DNA of 5,707 nucleotides, taken from Nitrospirota bacterium (GTDB taxonomy: Bacteria > Nitrospirota > 9FT-COMBO-42-15 > HDB-SIOI813). Shown piece by piece: positions 2,988 to 5,707 of this stretch. The translations under genes were made by a program, and so were the position numbers. Every line of letters begins with the position of its first letter. Position 1 is the first letter of the stretch. The DNA lies in the NCBI GenBank assembly GCA_023248365.1, contig JAHFER010000118.1:1-5707 (forward strand), given 5' to 3'. The notes beneath the pieces are model-generated. The model ran no database searches and was not told the origin of the DNA. It saw only the letters and a program-made list of their open reading frames with translations.

Positions 2988-5585
2988 ATGAAGGCAAGAA
3001 AATCCCATTGGTTATTTTGGATTGGTTCTGCCATGTTCTGTCTGTTTCTTGCGGCCTGCGGCAGCGGCTCTTCGAGTTACACTGCTAATAGTCCTGATAA
3101 AACGGCCTCTGCAGGTGGCTCCGATCATGTACTCTTAAAGGTTCCGGTTCCCGAAACCTTTAATAGTGATTTCTGTGCCCGCATACGGGTAACCGGTACA
3201 GACTTCCCAGAGATCATCATGGATAAGTCATATCCTGCCGCATCTACCTCCATCGAGGGGGTTGTACCCAATATTAAGATGGGCGAAAACCGGACAGTGG
3301 AGCTTGGCCTTTTTGCAGACAACAATTGCCGTGATCTTTCGCTCGCTGACTGGTATGGAAAAAAGACCGGTGTGAGCATCAATGCATCGGATGTTACTAT
3401 TGTCCAGATCGCACTTCAAAAATTCCAGGTGCCTGATACTGGTTCCATCGTGGTCAGGGGAGATAAGAACCTGATTCTGCGGCGGCTTCATGGTGAGGTA
3501 GTCTTAGCAGACACAAGTCCGATTGGTTCGGCATTATGCCGGATTGTAGAAAGCGGTGTAGAGATCGGGACGGTCAACTCTGGCATTGACCCTTCGAACC
3601 TTGGAGTTATAAATACCCTGGTCGAGGTCAATACCAATACCGCCCAGCTTGAGCTTTTCTGCACTCATCCGCTTTACTCTCAGGCCGGACAGGAATTTGC
3701 GGATCTTATTGTAATTCCGGCGGATCCATTATATGGTACTTTTACTGCTACCGTTGAGATGAATGAATTGGCTGCAGCTTCATTGCCGGTCTTTAAAGTA
3801 GTCGGCAATCCCGTAAACAAGGCCGCTGCTGAACAGCTCCAAAAGTCTCTCGGACTGAATTACAATCCTTTAGCCGCCGACGGCTCTGTTCGGTTCTTAG
3901 ATTCTGAGAAATTCCTTGCCCTTCCTTCTATACAATTAGGAGCAGGTGAGCCGGATGATAAAGGCAATCCAACAATATTAGAGGCACACAATTTTGATGC
4001 GATAAAGCTTCTTCCCTATATAGAACAGGCTGAGGCGCTGAAAATTTCCCAGGCAGCCTTAAGGGCCGCAGGCCTTTCTGCGGAGACAGCAGGCGGCCTA
4101 ATGAAGCCCTCAATTCAGACTGGTCATACACTTTTTGAGGCGCTCAATACTGATGGAGTGGTTTTGGCGAGGAAGAATTTAGACACGCATGTTCAGTATT
4201 TCTTCACCTTGAATGGAATCCCTGTTATAGGGCCAGGGGCCAAGATCAGTTTATCCTTCAATGGAGACGGAAAGGCAACCGAGGTAAATTATGCACTCAA
4301 GACTGTCCAGCAAGGGGAGATGATGCCGCTTATACCACTGAATCAGAGTGATAAGTTTGCCCAGAGGGCCTTGCTGGGCATAGCATCCAGTCAGGGTGGG
4401 CAGCAGGGACCAATCAAAGTGGGGCCTCCGCAGGTTGTTTATTTTGCCGCTGATTCATTTTTTGATGTTACGGCAATATATCCACACTACCTTTACACCG
4501 GCTCGATGAGGGTGGGCGATGAGGAGGTAGTTATGCGCAGTGTTCTTGTCCTTGCAGTCAATGCTGGGCCTTCGTTAAATCTCCAGGCATCGGCAGATGG
4601 AAGTTTAATAGTAGCCAATGCAGGGGTCAAAGGTGGTACACCGCCTTATCAATTCTCATGGAGTTCTTCCACTACAGAGCTTGGGCCGCCCTTGTCGAGT
4701 CAGGGACCGGACATTTCGTATGACTTCAATCCCAAAGAACCTGGCAACTCGGAAACGCTTAGCCTTCAGGTAACTGATGCCGATGGTCTTACAGCTCAGG
4801 CAAGTGCAATTATTGCAGTTCTTAGCCCTCCTGTACCGACATTGGCAAAAGCAAAGGCAACTGCCTATCTTGCCGGGGTGATTGACTTTGGCTCGGAATG
4901 GATTGGTACCTGTGCCGGTCTTCCAGGCTCATCCGGTGATGCTGCCGGCTTCGTGAATAATATGAGCGCTGCCGGATTTGTCAATCGTTTTAACTGGGGG
5001 AATAACGCTGCATGGGAGCAGGACTTTAAAGACAGTGTTTTCCCAGGCGGAGATGACCTCCACTGGACTGATAATACTGACATCATTTTCTACTCCGGTC
5101 ATGCCAACGGCGATGGGTTTGTCTTCTGCAATCCGTCACACACAGACACGTTCCTCCATTTCAATGATGCCCGCTGGGGGAATCAGGATCTGGACTGGCT
5201 GGTTATTGCCGCCTGTGGGCCGTTACAGCCTATGTCAAGTGGTTTAGCATGGTGGCAAAGATGGGGACCTTCCTTTGACGGTCTGCATCTCTTGATGGGT
5301 TATGCAAGCAGCAGTTATGATAATACATCTGAGGGACGGCTGTTGTCTAACTGGATGCTTGGTTACCCTCTCTTTCTGGGGTTAACACTGCCTCCGATAC
5401 CGGTACGTTCTGCATGGGTGCAGGCGGCCAATGGATCGCAGCCGCATGGTGTTACCTGGGCGATCATGGGAGCTTATGGGCCCAACTGGATTAACAACTA
5501 CAATGATTATTTTCACAGCAGAGGTACTGTTGGTCCTGAAATTCACATTAAATGGGGTTACTGGAAAATCTCCGGTACAACATAA
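2988..5585 (+). CDS. Multidomain lipoprotein with a C-terminal DUF6345/caspase-like domain
   Basis: Function unknown. The 865 residues start with a lipoprotein signal: basic MKARK, a hydrophobic segment 8-23 and lipobox LAAC with Cys24. Gly25 at +2 suggests outer-membrane sorting, with most of the protein periplasmic or exported. Residues 47-145 look like a beta-sandwich module (pattern P-N-x5-NRTVELGLF), and 150-270 may be a second. Residues 340-440 are PepSY/FTP-like (VQYFFTLNGIPVIGPG, then a strand with FNGDGKATEV). Residues 527-611 are PKD/SprB-like (GGTPPYQFSWSS, LQVTDADGLTA). The C-terminal 625-865 contains DIIFYSGHANG (His705) and DLDWLVIAACGPL (Cys743), arranged like the His-Cys dyad of caspase-fold clan CD peptidases, then FDGLHLLMGY. 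From memory this C-terminus resembles DUF6345. Peptidase activity is inference. The gene stands alone with its own promoter and terminator, and appears richer in GC than uvrC by eye. Confidence 0.85.
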   Translation: MKARKSHWLFWIGSAMFCLFLAACGSGSSSYTANSPDKTASAGGSDHVLLKVPVPETFNSDFCARIRVTGTDFPEIIMDKSYPAASTSIEGVVPNIKMGENRTVELGLFADNNCRDLSLADWYGKKTGVSINASDVTIVQIALQKFQVPDTGSIVVRGDKNLILRRLHGEVVLADTSPIGSALCRIVESGVEIGTVNSGIDPSNLGVINTLVEVNTNTAQLELFCTHPLYSQAGQEFADLIVIPADPLYGTFTATVEMNELAAASLPVFKVVGNPVNKAAAEQLQKSLGLNYNPLAADGSVRFLDSEKFLALPSIQLGAGEPDDKGNPTILEAHNFDAIKLLPYIEQAEALKISQAALRAAGLSAETAGGLMKPSIQTGHTLFEALNTDGVVLARKNLDTHVQYFFTLNGIPVIGPGAKISLSFNGDGKATEVNYALKTVQQGEMMPLIPLNQSDKFAQRALLGIASSQGGQQGPIKVGPPQVVYFAADSFFDVTAIYPHYLYTGSMRVGDEEVVMRSVLVLAVNAGPSLNLQASADGSLIVANAGVKGGTPPYQFSWSSSTTELGPPLSSQGPDISYDFNPKEPGNSETLSLQVTDADGLTAQASAIIAVLSPPVPTLAKAKATAYLAGVIDFGSEWIGTCAGLPGSSGDAAGFVNNMSAAGFVNRFNWGNNAAWEQDFKDSVFPGGDDLHWTDNTDIIFYSGHANGDGFVFCNPSHTDTFLHFNDARWGNQDLDWLVIAACGPLQPMSSGLAWWQRWGPSFDGLHLLMGYASSSYDNTSEGRLLSNWMLGYPLFLGLTLPPIPVRSAWVQAANGSQPHGVTWAIMGAYGPNWINNYNDYFHSRGTVGPEIHIKWGYWKISGTT

Positions 5586-5602
5586 ATCATATATTGATTA
5601 TC

Positions 5603-5637
5603 GGCGCCTGGGAATGAATTTCCCGGGCGCCTTATTT
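5603..5637 (+). terminator. Intrinsic terminator between the convergent genes
   Basis: GGCGCCTGGGAA (5603-5614) pairs with TTCCCGGGCGCC (5620-5631) over 12 positions (one G-T wobble) around a 5-base loop, followed by TTATTT. It lies 17 bases after the lipoprotein stop and 4 bases beyond the minus-strand regulator gene's stop, so it can serve both. The minus-strand tail (GATAATCAATAT) is poor in consecutive U, so plus-strand termination should be stronger. Confidence 0.9.
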
Positions 5638-5707
5638 AAACTATTGTTCCGGATTTCCCGCACTCAGCACACAAACCGTAAATCTCCAGCTTATGTGTGT
5701 ATATGGT
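5636..5707 (-). CDS. Fur/PerR-family metal-dependent regulator, C-terminal end
   Basis: The minus strand, read in from the window edge, gives TIYTHKLEIYGLCAECGKSG then TIV and TAA (5638-5636). Fur-family repressors end in this way: a segment like H-x-L-E-I-Y-G-x-C near the C-terminus, where the CxxC pair (here CAEC) completes the structural zinc site with an earlier CxxC. The EIYG form is closer to PerR-type than to E. coli Fur. These proteins bind DNA as dimers and respond to iron, zinc, manganese or peroxide. The DNA-binding and sensory residues lie outside the window, so the subtype cannot be decided. The gene converges on the lipoprotein gene with only the terminator between. Only 23 residues are visible, so the call rests on one motif. 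Confidence 0.75.
   Translation of the reverse strand, partial: TIYTHKLEIYGLCAECGKSGTIV

Noticed and set aside
4938..4985. AAGFVN repeated twice nine residues apart (residues 652-657 and 661-666)
   Set aside because: A single short duplication within a folded domain; not enough to call a repeat feature.
3125..5247. Minus- and plus-strand alternative-frame ORFs inside the lipoprotein gene
   Set aside because: They are shadows of the 865-codon frame, with low-complexity or unrecognisable translations.

Overview
The window is about 5.7 kb of ordinary-looking bacterial chromosome with four recognisable housekeeping or regulatory genes and one large secreted protein. There are no tRNA or rRNA genes, CRISPR arrays, transposases or phage genes. 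Moderate GC, strong AGGAGG-type ribosome binding sites, a lipobox and a cluster-type UvrC point to a Gram-negative, probably a Nitrospirota- or Desulfobacterota-like organism. That placement is a general impression only; no marker in the window fixes the taxon.

Layout. (1) The left end, minus strand, is the 5' part of prfB (release factor 2), leaving the window at base 1. It carries the classic programmed +1 frameshift: codon 24 is an in-frame TGA within CTT-TGA-C behind an internal Shine-Dalgarno, so plain ORF calling misses the gene. (2) The divergent prfB/uvrC spacer holds weak promoter candidates and a degenerate 7-bp tandem array (320-368) that runs into the 5' end of the uvrC reading frame. 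(3) uvrC, plus strand, is complete, with GIY-YIG nuclease, four-Cys cluster motif, UvrB-binding segment, RNase H-like nuclease and helix-hairpin-helix. Its last 11 codons and stop lie inside a second 7-bp tandem array (2208-2249). (4) A GC-rich palindromic element follows, then a small CPYC glutaredoxin that probably starts at a TTG, not at the first ATG.

(5) The 418-bp gap 2570-2987 holds a good sigma-70 promoter (TTGACA, 17 bp, extended TATGCT). This gives the next gene an inferred leader of about 335 nt, with two hairpins, a possible attenuator, competing GGGTG/CACCC pairings and a nine-codon upstream ORF whose stop merges with the next gene's ribosome binding site. (6) The 865-residue gene encodes an outer-membrane-type lipoprotein: N-terminal beta-sandwich-like modules, a PepSY/FTP-like segment, a PKD/SprB-like domain, and a C-terminal domain with a His-Gly-like and a hydrophobic-strand-Ala-Cys motif, resembling caspase-fold (clan CD) peptidases and, from memory, the DUF6345 family. 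(7) A strong terminator ends it. Four bases beyond, converging on the minus strand, is the 3' end of a Fur/PerR-family regulator gene.

Functionally, prfB (translation termination), uvrC (nucleotide excision repair), the glutaredoxin (thiol redox) and the Fur-like regulator (metal or peroxide response) are separate jobs. Only uvrC and the glutaredoxin gene could share a transcript. The least explained parts are the lipoprotein with its long leader and the heptamer arrays bracketing uvrC.
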